NCBI GenBank assembly: GCA_946894095.1
Contig: OX335660.1
Location: 3,849,001 to 3,913,000, forward strand
From: Incurvaria masculella
Lineage: Eukaryota; Arthropoda; Insecta; Lepidoptera; Incurvariidae
Direction: 5' to 3'
DNA: 64,000 nt
In this document: positions 1 to 10,501 of the stretch, piece by piece
How positions within the stretch are numbered: position 1 is the first letter of the stretch
Layout of the letters: each line of letters opens with the position of its first letter
Notes under the pieces: model-generated
What the model was told of the DNA's origin: nothing
The model's input: only the letters and a program-made list of their open reading frames with translations
Database searches by the model: none
Position numbers and translations under genes: made by a program

Positions 1-688
1 TAAACCACCCTATTTTCTTGATTAGATACATTATCAGGTTCCGGAAGCTTTTCAGAAACCGGGCTTGGAACGGCCCACAACCTTGAACTATGATCATAGG
101 GACTTGGAACCGACTCCGAATATGTTGTTGAACTGCAAGACCTTCGATTGACTGATTGCGGTGCAACTTGAGAAGCACTTGAATCACTCCCTTCTATCAC
201 TTGTAGCTCGTACCGGGCAAATAGAGAAGCCATTTCTAGCTTTACTATACTTTGCATTCTAGGTGGGAATGTTTTAAAAGTTTGAGCATAACTTAAAAAG
301 AAATGATCAACTCCATCCATTTTGGCTTTTTGTTCATTTTTATTTTTTAAATATTCTATTATTTTCTCACTATCATTGGGGTCTGCGCTCGTTTTTCGTT
401 TTCTCGTAATTTGCTGGCTTGATCCAGTTGCATGTGTGAGATTTTGTGTTTCATTCATCGTAGAGTTCTCTGTGTCGGCTGTAACAGTGGTATGATCGTC
501 GACTGGAGAACGCTGACTATTACTTTCTGTTTGTCTTCTTATATTAAAATCGTCTAAAAACCTCAATTGCGAAGCCCATGGCCAAGACTTATACTTTTTA
601 TAAGCCTGGCCTGTAGAAGATTCATTATTTTTCTTGTACTTGTTGTAGTTATCCCTCAGACTCTTCCACTTGGCTATCCATACTTTAC
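1..688 (-). CDS. MADF/BESS accessory protein of Harbinger element 1, exon 2 (runs off left edge)
   Basis: Read on the minus strand from 688, the frame stays open to the window edge. The product begins KVWIAKWKSLRDNYNKYKK, which is the C-terminal half of a MADF (Myb/SANT-like) DNA-binding domain. Further on comes a segment with DHFFLSYAQTFKTFPPRMQ, which resembles a BESS protein-interaction motif. PIF/Harbinger elements carry such a Myb-like partner, which is thought to help the transposase find the element ends and the nucleus. The exon starts right after an AG on the minus strand (689-690) and joins in phase to the exon at 16331-16478, together giving GFGDSKVWIAKW. The intron between them contains the transposase exon on the other strand plus a later gypsy insertion. 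There is no initiator Met in this piece because it is an internal exon. The stop codon lies outside the window. Confidence 0.72.
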
Positions 689-707
689 CTAAAAAAAAAT
701 TTTTCAG
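689..707. promoter_or_regulatory. 19-nt segment acting as 3' splice site on both strands (Harbinger 1)
   Basis: The 19 bases between the minus-strand MADF/BESS exon (ending at 688) and the plus-strand transposase exon (starting at 708) read ctaaaaaaaaatttttcag. Each strand ends in a T-rich tract plus AG, so the same segment gives both genes a 3' splice site. The second Harbinger element has a segment of identical length in the same place (58299-58317). Splicing is inferred from phase and protein homology, not measured. Confidence 0.6.
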
Positions 708-1001
708 GTACCTTGCTACAGGAGATACGTTTAAAACAATTGGCCATTCATACCGTATGGGATTTACAACTGTTGGTAAAATAGTGAAGGAAGTAAGTAA
801 AGTAATATGGGAAACATTACAACCACTATATATGGCAGAGCCGACTGAAAAAAATGGAAGGAGGCAGAAGCTGGTTTCAATGAGAAGTGGAGATTTCCAA
901 ATTGTATAGGCAGTATTGATGGAAAACATGTTTATATAAAATGCCCACCGAATACGGGAACATTACATTTTTGCTATAAACAAAGATTCTCTATTGTGTT
1001 G
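708..1001 (+). pseudogene. HARBI1-type transposase, exon 2, first half
   Basis: The exon follows a 3' splice site (AG at 706-707) and starts with the residues YLATGDTFKTIGHSYRMG, the typical HARBI1 helix-turn-helix region. The first catalytic Asp is in GSIDGKHVY near 915-940. Translation then runs into FSIV and stops being Harbinger exactly at 1001, where the gypsy element begins. The rest of the exon is at 15675-16247. An A-run at 848-854 (7 A) appears to be one base short: the frame before it reads PTEK and the frame after it reads KWKEAEAG. The upstream exon lies left of the window. This copy is inactive because of the insertion. Confidence 0.85.
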
Positions 1002-2010
1002 TGTGACGTTCGACCGGAACCCTCGCTTTTGCGGCGGCTCCGTCCGCGTCATCACGCGCCACCACTCCAAATTAAATGTAGAATAGGCGTACCCTTAGGG
1101 GGTAGCCGAGCCAAGTACTACCAGGGACGGGGAAAAAGAATACGACCAATTTTAGTGAGAATAAAGGTGGACGTTTATTACAAAGAAAACTAAACAACAA
1201 AATGCTCAAGCGGTACATAAATGGTTTGCAGTTAGAAAGTCTATCGTTGAGGCCTCCGTTAAGGGTAGAAAAACTTGGTGGTTGGTTCACTCAGTGGTGG
1301 ACCACGTCGGTGCGCAGCATGGTGGGTGCACGCGCGTGCGGTGCGGCGCGCGGGGCGTCGGCTCAGAGCAGCGGCGCCGGCGTGTCGGCCGCGTCGTCAA
1401 CGCCGGTCGACGGCGTGGCGGCGTGGCTCAGCGCTGCTCGGCGCGGGGCGCATCGGCGCGGCTGCGCGGATGGCCGGCCAGCGTGCTCGGCTACCTCGCC
1501 ACGTCGCTGCCGGCGACGGCGGCCCATCGGCGAGTCGTGTCTCGGGCGAACGGAAGACATAACTGGGGCCCACTTAGTGAGCCCCGCAGGAACCGCTGAA
1601 GTCAATTTCGAAACACTTAGACGGGCGCTCACGATAAAATGAGGCGTGGGCGCCGTAAAATGGTTACAGGGTGCTTGAGGAGCTAAAATAAAGCCAGGTC
1701 AATAGCGACCAAGGAGGAAATGAGTTTAATTAAATGAACAGGGCTGTGAGCAATCGCTAAAAGGTATTAAATTGAAGTTGGGTTACCGGTAGGTGGACCG
1801 CGGTTTGTAGAGGTGCGCTCTTTGCGAAGGCTGCTGGTAAAGTGGGCGACCCAAAATGGTCGCCGCACTACGAAATTATCATTTTCGTTTCTCTTTTTTT
1901 CTGAGGGTAAGGAAGATTTTAATTAGGTAAAACCACGGAGGGAGCAAGGCGATTGGATTAGCCTTGGCCAAGGAGCTATGAACACTGTAGTGGCTTACCA
2001 AAAATCCACA
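1002..2010 (-). repeat. 3' LTR of the gypsy element
   Basis: This matches 9985-10501 joined to 15166-15670 almost base for base. A GC-rich segment at about 1310-1530 is unlike the AT-rich rest. Several short frames in it are chance frames of the LTR. At its inner end the first bases of U3 are shorter than in the 5' LTR by 8 bp (TCACGTAG is missing after TG). Confidence 0.93.
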
Positions 2011-2026
2011 ACCCCCCCTCTCGAGG
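2011..2026 (-). other. Polypurine tract of the gypsy element
   Basis: On the minus strand the bases just before the 3' LTR are cctcgagagggggggtt, a purine run in the position where plus-strand DNA synthesis is primed in LTR elements. Called from position and composition. Confidence 0.7.
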
Positions 2027-2400
2027 AAAGAGGACGACGAGCCGTCCGACCTGTCGCCCTGGACAGACCGAGTCCTCGAGAGTAAGCCAAGGCTAATCAG
2101 GCACAGGTGAAGCCTGAATGAAATGGGTAAGTGAACAAGGTCGGGTGGGACACAAATAAAAAAACAACAATCTTAAACTACGGGCTACCTACTGGAATAA
2201 ATGCAGTAAAAAAAAAGGACAGACCAAAAAAAAACAAAATAGATACTCCTCCACGCAAAAGGAACACAAATTAGGCTCTAGAACTTAAATTAAAAAGACG
2301 TGTTGGCTTGTTTATTTATTGTAGGAGTTCCCGTATTCTTCTAACAGAATACGGTGCCGCTCCTGTAAGGTACAAAAGAAAAGTACAGCACAAAAAAAAT

Positions 2401-2610
2401 GGCTCATACAGGCTTAGATTTTTTTCATTAGGAGTTAGACTAAATCGTCCTTACCGCTCCTGTGAGGTAAAACGACGAAGTATAGCACTTAAACATGGCT
2501 CATACAGGCTTAGATTTTTTTCATTAGGAGTTAGACTAAATCGTCCTTACCGCTCCTGTGAGGTAAAACGACGAAGTATAGCACTTAAACATGGCTCATA
2601 CAACAAGTAA
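2401..2610. repeat. 96-bp tandem repeat, two full copies plus a stub
   Basis: Copies start at 2401 and 2497, and a 10-base stub starts at 2593. The copies look identical. The frame at 2308-2610 that spans them repeats the same 32 residues and is most likely not a gene. Confidence 0.9.
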
Positions 2611-3423
2611 GTTGGCTTCTTTAGTTAGCAGTAGGAGTTGGACCATACAGTGTCGTTACCGCTCCTTTAAGGCACCCAATGAGCGGCTAGCGATCATGCC
2701 CTGAGCTTGAGGAGTTCAGGACACCCTTAACCTAGAACTAACCGCTTGGTGCTACGCAACATGCCTAAACTACGGGACAACACATTATTTACAAGACCTG
2801 CTCTCGCGCCCTAACATGCATTATCTTTCGCTCGCCTCTAACATTCCAAGTCTGGTCATCCTACAGCGGAAGATCAGACATCACCTTGCAGTGGCCGTCC
2901 AGACCCTCGAAGGCGCGAGCCGGACGACCGGTGCGGGAGCGGGCCGCTCCAGACGACGTCACTAAAACTAACACAAATCACATAAATTAACCACTGACGG
3001 CACCCAGCAGCATGGCTGGCGAGGTGACGTCGGGGAACCTACAAGTAAAAAAAACAAAACAACACTACAGTCCAGTAGGTACCCGGCAACTAAGTACTAA
3101 CATTATCAAAACAACAAACTAAATAAATCAACAAAACCAAACACGGTCCGCTTTACGAAGGGAACCGGTATAGGGATTAAATAGCCCAATAACGAGGTGA
3201 GAGAGGGACATAGGTAACTCTCCATAAAGAAAAATTAAAAAAAAATCAAAAGCTTAACTTTAAGGACTTAACGACCTACTTACTACTACTTGGGCCTAGG
3301 TAGTGGTATTGGAGGCACAGTCTAGGTCTGCCGGTCTGGCATGATACCGTTAGAAAAACAGGACGCGCGTTCAAACTGCCTATGTTGCGAGAAAAAAAAA
3401 TTAAAAAAAATAAAAAATACTTT

Positions 3424-3590
3424 GAAAGGATTCACAGCCCATGAAGTGGATGAAGGAGGGTGAGGCCCAGTGCAGCGGAAGCCTTATTGCGAAAAAAAAA
3501 AAAAAAAAAAAAGTAAAAAAACATTAAAGGAATCCACAATCCATGAAGTGGATGAAGGAGGGTCAGGCCCAGCGCAGCGATGAGCTAACA
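3424..3590. repeat. Imperfect tandem duplication of about 102 bp in the gypsy 3' region
   Basis: The core 'atgaagtggatgaaggaggg' occurs at 3441 and 3543, each followed by 'aggcccag' and preceded by an A-rich tract. Confidence 0.8.
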
Positions 3591-4342
3591 TAAATGGAGG
3601 GGCATGATCGTAGCCTTGGAGGCAAAACAACAAAACATTATTTTGAAAAAAAAAAAAATTTATTTTGAGATAATAAATTTAAGAAAGAGAACCGGTGAAA
3701 AGTTTCGTTCGTGAATGAATTAAAACTGAAATGAACTGTTGCAGTTCCGCTGTGACGCGAACGGAACGAGACGAATCGATTTCGGTGGCGTTCGCCAGCG
3801 TGCGCGCCGCCGTGATCGCGTCGCGTGTCCGAACGGCCGAGTAATATCAATACTTATTACGCGCCGACTTGCTCGGATTCGCATTCAATACATTTTAAAT
3901 CTACCATAGGATAGAAAACGAGTTAGAAGCGCGCCGCGAATGTTTGCCGAGTGTCCGATTAGGTCCGCGAACAGAGGGCAAGGGCGGGAGCCAATAAAGG
4001 CGTGGGGCCCGTCAAAAACAAATGCGGCCGGGGACATTCCCAAGTGGAACGTATTAGTCCCGGCGGCAGGAAGAGAAACTGAAGGAAAAAAAATGAAACA
4101 TCCGCGGGGCCTTCTAAACTCAAGGCCAGAATACAAACTACGTTTTGACTTGTGGTGAAGGAAAACATTACATAAGATAAGGGTTTAAAAAAAACTGGTG
4201 TCCCCTCCGCTTAAGGTTCGCGGGGCAAAAAGGGCGTTTGGCACTCGCCAAAACGGTCAACCATATAATAAAATGAGAACACTTTATTCCAAAAAAATAC
4301 ATTGAAATGCAGAGCGCGTTGGGAGATCGGGTCGGAAATACG

Positions 4343-7011
4343 TTAAACTAATGTAAGCTTAAAATCTTTGACGCTCCAGTCACCTATAGACTTGCCTTTT
4401 TCGTCCGCGAGTTCGTACACCGTGGGGGTCTTCCGTTTCAAAATCGTGCACTTGACATAGCGAGGCGCTAGCTTGTAGGAGAAATACCTACCAGCGTCAC
4501 TACGGATGAAGGACTTCCTCCAAACCTGCTGACCGACCTGGAAAGATTCGGGGCGGCGGCGTAGGTTGTAGCGAGCCCTGTTGGTCAAGTGTGCACGGTC
4601 GAGGCCTTGCCGCACCCTCTTAAATATATCGTTGAGCTCGGAGAGGTCCTCCACACGACTCTCTGTAGGCGTTAGTAAATGATCGTGAATCGACTCATCG
4701 CGCAGGCGACCGTAACTGTCACCGTCCGACACCAGCTCGCGGCCGTAGGTCAGGAAGGCGGGCGTGAACCCAGTGCTCTCGTTCACCGCCGTATTCACTG
4801 CAAACTGGAGCTTGGGCAACAGGGTGTCCCAAACGCGATGGTCGTCTTTGATGAAAGTACCTAACATAGTAACGAGCGTGCGATTGTACCGCTCAACGAT
4901 ATTTATTTCGGGCGTGTACTTCGGTGTGTAAAACTGTTGGGGAATGTTGTACCGACGGAGTAGGTCACGGAGGTCCGATCCGATAAACTCCGTTCCGTTA
5001 TCAGACAAAACGGTTTTCGGAACACCGTGTACAAGAAAGACTCCGTTTCCAACCGGTCGGCGATATTTTTGGCCGTAGCGCGCCTGAGCGGAAAGAAAAT
5101 ACAATACTTGCTAAACGCGCAAGTAACGACTAAAATGTAAACATTACCTTCTCGCGACGCGGGAAAGGGACCGGTTATATCTATAGATATATACTCGAAG
5201 GGTCGCGAGCACTGTTTCGCCTGCCCCATCTGGCCGAGTGTAGCGTGTTGAGCGTGCTTGTGTGCCAGACACGTCTCACACTTCCTCACGTAGTCCGTGA
5301 CGTCACGGTACATTCCTGGCCAGAAATGTTGCAGGGCGAGCCTCCGATACGTTTTATAGACTCCCAGGTGACCCGAGGTCGGTTCGTCGTGACAGGAACG
5401 GACTGTCGCGGCGCGCCGGCCCGCGGGAATAACGAGTTTCCACTCGAAGTCCCTATCGAGCTGGAATTTACTTCGGGTAAAACGGTACAAGTTACCATCC
5501 CGTAAGGTAAAATTAGGTACGGACTGCGGGTTATCCGTGCATGACTTCGCTAGCCGGTCGTACCATACGTCGGGCGTGGTCGCTTCTGCTGAGGACAGGA
5601 GGGGGGCGCGGCTCAAAGCGTCCGGGATGACATTCTCCTTACCCTTGCGATGCTTGATCTCAAAATTAAAGGGGGATAAGCGGATGCCCCAACGAGCGAG
5701 ACGACCGGTCGGGTTGTCTAAGGAAAGGAACCACTTTAGAGAGGAGTGGTCTGTGTAAATAGTGAACATTGGACCGTACTCGAGATAGCACCTCCAATGT
5801 TCAACTGCGAAGATAACGGCTAGGGCTTCGCGTTCCGTCGCTGAATAGTTGGTCTCGCAAGGTGTCAGGGCTCTGCTCGCGTACGCGATTATTTTTTCGT
5901 GACCCCCGATGACCTGTGTTAGTTTCGCACCTAGTCCGCACTGGGAAGCATCCGTGTGAACCTGAAAAGACTGTGACCAGTCCGGGCACGATAGGACGGG
6001 AGCGGTGCTCAGAGCTAGCTTGAGGTCACGGAAAGAATGCTCCGCGGAGCCAGACCACGCGAACGGCGGCGTCCCGCGCTTCGTGCTCGTCAACTTATTC
6101 AGCGGCGCGGCGCGAGAAGCGAAGTCAGGGATGAACCGGCGGTTCCACGAGGCGGTCGCGAGAAACCTACGTACTTCGGTTGCGTTGGTGGGGGTAGGCC
6201 ATTCCGTTATGGCTTTTGTCTTACCGGGGTCGGGGCGCAACCCGAAACGATCCACTACGAAACCTAAGTAGTTTAGACTACTGCGAAAAAAAACCGATTT
6301 CTCCTTATTCGTGGTCAAGTTAGCCATCTTGAGCACGTCCAAAACCTTTAAGAGTATGTCTAGATGTTCTTCAAAAGTTGAAGATACTATCACGATATCG
6401 TCGAGATATACGAATACTTTACCGTGATAGGTGGATCCGAAAAGTTGGTCCATTAATCGCTGCTGGGTCGCCGGCGCGTTAGTTAAACCGAAACACATAC
6501 GTTTATAACAGAACGTGCCGCGCCCGGGAACACTGAAAGCGGTCTTTTCGCGCGAGCTGGGGTCAAGGGGGATCTGCCAGAAGGCCGAGCTAAGGTCAAT
6601 CGAGGACAGGTACTTCGCGTCGCGTAAGTTGTCGAGTATGTCTGACACGTAGGGCACTAGATAAGAATCTTTCTTAGTCACCCGATTTAATTCTCGACAA
6701 TCTAGACAAAACCTAAACTTTCCGTCTTTCTTGACCGTAAGCAGCACGGGTGAGTTCCAAGCGCTCGACGTCGGCTCGATCACGCCTAGGTCTAACAGCT
6801 TGTCGACCTCGCGGTTGATGAGCTCTAATTTGTGCGGGGAAAGGCGATAAGTTCGCTGCTTGACCGGCGCGGCGTCTCCGGTGTCGATCGAGTGAGCGGT
6901 GAGTGACGTCATACCGAGTCCAGCGGCGTCCGCTGTTATCGTATCGAAGCGAGAGATAACGCTGTCGGCTACGTTCCGTTGCGTCGCGGTCAGTCCGTCG
7001 TAGTCGACCAA
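4343..7011 (-). pseudogene. pol: Gypsy Pol: reverse transcriptase, RNase H, integrase (one frameshift)
   Basis: The minus-strand frame starts just after the Gag-protease stop. In order it contains: RT with SSAWNSPVLLTVKKDG, the FGLTNAP block and the catalytic YLDD box (about residues 202-205 of the 702-aa frame); RNase H with HTDAS and YTDHSSLKW; the integrase HHCC zinc region (HLGVYKTYRR ... CETCLAHK); and the integrase core with ISIDITGPF. Near 5046-5048 the frame shifts by one base in a short A-run (minus strand). The core then continues in the next frame with DNGTEFIGSDL and an E in the NIVERYNRT block, ending at 4343 with a basic C-terminal domain. No clear chromodomain is visible. Without the shift this would be one frame of normal gypsy length. 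Confidence 0.9.
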
Positions 7012-7032
7012 GTGGTCGACGTCGACCTTATC

Positions 7033-8892
7033 TCAAAATGAAGCAGGTGTGCCGGTCCAATCCACGAGAGTCACTTGAGTGGGAAGTAACCTAAAAGATT
7101 TCCAAAAATCGATCCCGAGGATTAATTCGGCGTTCAAGTCTGGCGCGGCATGAAAAATTAGCTCACGCGTAAGTCCATTGTAAGTCACGGGCACTCGGAA
7201 GTACCCGTTTGCTTGTGCGGTGGCCCCATTGGCTACCGTCACTCGCACGCGGAGGTCCGTATGCAGTAGGTATCCGTTCGCGACGAGTTGGCGTTGGGTT
7301 ACGCGGTTCACGAACGATACCGAGGCCCCCGAATCTAGGAGGCCCCGAAGGGAAAGTAAACCTACAGTTATATTTACATAAGGTCTATTATCTAAGTCTA
7401 AACTAGAACACAAAACCGCGTTATGATAGGAACAAAAAAAGGTCTTAAGATAAATAAGCCAATCCGTCCATTCTTTGGAGGACTGGAAAAGGGTAACACC
7501 TTCATAACGCGGACCTATCAGTTTTTTTTTCGTGCACTCAGGGCACTGGCTCTGTCGTACGCCGGGTTTCTGGCAACCGAAACACCTGAGTTCGCGGGGA
7601 GCGGGGCATCGGAAAAACGAGTGCTCGCTGGTCCGGCAACGAGGACAATAAACTTGTAGGTCGGCGCGCGGTTTGTTTTGAGCGACCGCGGACGCGTTCA
7701 CTCTGCGGGAAGCGGGCGCGCGCGGCGAGCTACCTCCGCTAGCGCGCGTGCCGCCTTTATAAGCAAATTCGGCCGCGGGCGCGTCGGCGCCGGCCGCGCT
7801 GGGCTCTTTAAAGGACCGGAAGCGAACACGGGTGGCTTCGATCTTTAGACAGTACGATTTTAACTGATCTACAGATTTAATCTCTACAAGCGAGAGTGGA
7901 CCGATGTAGGTAGGGCGCACATTGCGTAATAAAATGTCAAGCTTAGCGCTCTCGGAAAGTGGCGCGCGCAATTGATTAAAAAGCCCATGAATAATTGCAA
8001 AATAAATTGTTACGCTTTCATCTCTTCCCTGTGTGCGGGCACGTATCACCCCCAGCAGCCGGTGATCTAAATCGACCTCGTCAAACTCTGTCAGCAACAG
8101 TTCGCTGAGCTGCTCCCACGTGGCAACTGAATGACGTACGCTCCGGTACCAATGAAGGGCCGGCCCTTCGAACAACTCGGGGGCGGCTACAAATAACTGG
8201 CGAGTTGTTATCGAGCGTGACTCACGCAGCTCCTCGATCCGCTCCAGGAAGGCGCGCACGTCCTTCTCGCCATCGTACGTGAGTTTAAGCCTCGCGACTG
8301 CGTCACTGTACCTAGCTGCGGGGCACGCGTACGTTGCGACGGGTCCGGGCGGCGCGGGCGAAGGCGGCGGCGGCGGCGGCGCGGTTAAGGTGAGGGTGGC
8401 GACGGACACAGGAACGCTCGAGGCGGACGGCGGCGGCGGGGCGTCACTTTCGAATGGTCCTGGGGGGGCGAGCGAAGCAGGGGAAGGGGGCGGTGAGGTA
8501 GGACCGTCCTCGTCCTTCCCGAGGTAGGCGGACTCGGTGGTGGCGAATAAGTTGGACACCGTGTCCTTGAGCGCGACTTGTTCGTCCGACGACGCCTCCA
8601 CGCGCGTGATTCTATTGAACAGGTGGTCCAGTAAGGCCTTAACGCACGGCGTGAGTTTAGCGTCGGTTGCCGCCAGTACGAGCCGGTTGAGCTGGCTGCG
8701 GATGGACTCCAACTCATCTCCCGGATCCTCGTCCGTGAAGAATATCTCTTCCGATGGTTGGTCCCGGGCTAAGGACGCGACCTGTCGTCTTAGCGCTGCC
8801 ACGGTGCCCAGAGGTACTTCACCGCGGATCCTAACCTCGTATTCCAGCGCTTCCTTTCGCAAAAGGTTAAATATTAACTTGCGTAACGACAT
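7033..8892 (-). CDS. gag: Gypsy Gag with C-terminal aspartic protease
   Basis: This is a 619-aa frame. The N-terminal half is acidic and Pro-rich (about residues 130-190). A capsid-like helical region follows (about 200-360), then a basic linker. There are two zinc-knuckle-like motifs: CPRCRTSEHSFFRC, a canonical CX2CX4HX4C, and CFGCQKPGVRQSQC, where the His position is Val. The retroviral-type protease motif LLDSGASVSFVN lies near residue 510. The frame ends in TGA at 7033-7035. RT follows in the same frame only 22 bases later, so Gag-protease and Pol are separated by a single stop rather than by a frameshift site. Full-length otherwise. Confidence 0.88.
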   Translation of the reverse strand: MSLRKLIFNLLRKEALEYEVRIRGEVPLGTVAALRRQVASLARDQPSEEIFFTDEDPGDELESIRSQLNRLVLAATDAKLTPCVKALLDHLFNRITRVEASSDEQVALKDTVSNLFATTESAYLGKDEDGPTSPPPSPASLAPPGPFESDAPPPPSASSVPVSVATLTLTAPPPPPPSPAPPGPVATYACPAARYSDAVARLKLTYDGEKDVRAFLERIEELRESRSITTRQLFVAAPELFEGPALHWYRSVRHSVATWEQLSELLLTEFDEVDLDHRLLGVIRARTQGRDESVTIYFAIIHGLFNQLRAPLSESAKLDILLRNVRPTYIGPLSLVEIKSVDQLKSYCLKIEATRVRFRSFKEPSAAGADAPAAEFAYKGGTRASGGSSPRAPASRRVNASAVAQNKPRADLQVYCPRCRTSEHSFFRCPAPRELRCFGCQKPGVRQSQCPECTKKKLIGPRYEGVTLFQSSKEWTDWLIYLKTFFCSYHNAVLCSSLDLDNRPYVNITVGLLSLRGLLDSGASVSFVNRVTQRQLVANGYLLHTDLRVRVTVANGATAQANGYFRVPVTYNGLTRELIFHAAPDLNAELILGIDFWKSFRLLPTQVTLVDWTGTPASF

Positions 8893-9984
8893 GTTGAGTT
8901 ATTAAATAAACTCGAAAAAGTCTAAGTAACGCACTAAACTTTTAACGTAAATACGTTCTTAACATCGCATAGAATGCACGCATAATAAACTCTAAAATAA
9001 AAAAAAAATAAAAAAAGTGATCCCCAACAAATGAAGGTTGAGTGATCGGGCTGTGAAAGTCTTGAAACGCACGAGGTGCATGCGCAAGGTAAGTGAGAAG
9101 AAACAGTATGGGCATCAAAAGTTCAAGAAAAAAAATGGTCCCCCACGAATGAAGGTTGGGTGATCAGGGCCGTGAAACTACGCGCCCGCGCGACCGCTCC
9201 GCGTCGCGACAATTAGATGGAGCGAGGGAAAGAAAAAAAAACGTGGGTAGTTTCGCGAGCAAAGAAAAAACAACTCGTAAAAATTCCTACGGCACACGCG
9301 CCGTCTGAACTAAATTAAAACAAAACGGAATCATACTGGGTAACAGGCGGGATCTACCGAGCGCTAACCAAAACAGAACGAAAAAAAAAACGTGAGACCG
9401 TATCTAGTTCAGTAGGAGGGAGCGTGTTAGGCAAGTTGAAGTGAGCGCGAAATACCAACGGGGAATCGAAAGTTTTAGATTATCGATGCGAAATTATGAA
9501 TCTGTCGTCTCAAAGTGAGCGCAGTAAAGACATCGCTCGCGCTGTGTCGCGCGGCCATGTTGTGTAGTGAAATCTAAGTTCAATGTGAAGTTATCAAGGG
9601 CAGCTAAACATGGAATGAATTTATGTTTTTCAGCTGAAGGCGAAACGTAAGTACTGTGTGAAGTGAGTGGGGCGTAAACAGGATCAACTCGTTCGGTGGT
9701 CGAATCAACTTCGAAACATGGTTTCAAGGTTAGGTCGATCGCCGAATCGAACGCGTTATCGTCTCAACCAATGCGATAGCTCACTAGCACACAACAATCA
9801 CACGTAAAAATGTTACAGCAAACAATTAATGAGAAGAAAAAATGGAGGGCTCAACAGAAACCTGGCTTTTTACAAATTAAATATTCTTTTTCCCTCCCAG
9901 GCAGTACATAGCTCGGTTTGGAGTGGGGCGCAAAATAGAAACAGGATTCCTAGTCCTGCTCGTCCCCGAACCAGTGGATGCCAG
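8893..9984 (-). other. Gypsy 5' leader with a duplicated segment; primer-binding region next to the LTR
   Basis: About 1.1 kb lies between the 5' LTR and the Gag start, with no convincing frame. A segment beginning near 9017 is repeated near 9136 (atgaaggttgagtgatcggg against atgaaggttgggtgatcagg). Directly next to the LTR (9984 downward on the minus strand) the bases read ctggcatccactggttc, which contains the TGG expected of a tRNA primer site. I cannot name the tRNA. Confidence 0.6.
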
Positions 9985-10501
9985 TGTGACGTTCGACCGG
10001 AACCCTCGCTTTTGCGGCGGCTCCGTCCGCGTCATCACGCGCCACCACTCCAAATTAAATGTAGAATAGGCGTACCCTTAGGGGGTAGCCGAGCCAAGTA
10101 CTACCAGGGACGGGGAAAAAGAATACGACCAATTTTAGTGAGAATAAAGGTGGACGTTTATTACAAAGAAAACTAAACAACAAAATGCTCAAGCGGTACA
10201 TAAATGGTTTGCAGTTAGAAAGTCTATCGTTGAGGCCTCCGTTAAGGGTAGAAAAACTTGGTGGTTGGTTCACTCAGTGGTGGACCACGTCGGTGCGCAG
10301 CATGGTGGGTGCACGCGCGTGCGGTGCGGCGCGCGGGGCGTCGGCTCAGAGCAGCGGCGCCGGCGTGTCGGCCGCGTCGTCAACGCCGGTCGACGGCGTG
10401 GCGGCGTGGCTCAGCGCTGCTCGGCGCGGGGCGCATCGGCGCGGCTGCGCGGATGGCCGGCCAGCGTGCTCGGCTACCTCGCCACGTCGCTGCCGGCGAC
10501 G
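9985..10501 (-). repeat. 5' LTR of the gypsy element, first piece
   Basis: This piece is identical in order to 1002-1518 of the other LTR. It is cut at CGACG (10497-10501), which is repeated at 15166-15170 after the Transib insertion. Confidence 0.93.

Larger units (their letters stand above)
2027..4342 (-). other. Gypsy 3' non-coding region (no recognisable gene)
   Basis: About 2.3 kb lies between the pol stop and the polypurine tract. I see no envelope protein, and the short frames here do not resemble anything I know. It holds a 96-bp tandem duplication (2401-2610) and a second imperfect duplication (3424-3590), with many A-runs and a GC-rich stretch at about 3730-4100. Confidence 0.7.

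Noticed and set aside
1202..1642. Frames of 89-146 aa rich in Ala, Arg and Gly
   Set aside because: They lie in the GC-rich part of the gypsy LTR, occur identically at 10185-10598 and resemble no protein.
2308..2610. 100-aa frame with a perfect 32-residue repeat
   Set aside because: It simply reflects the 96-bp tandem duplication in a non-coding region.
3885..4168. Frames of 69-83 aa before the pol end as a possible envelope remnant
   Set aside because: No signal peptide, transmembrane segment or fusion-type motif; both strands are equally open by chance in GC-rich sequence.
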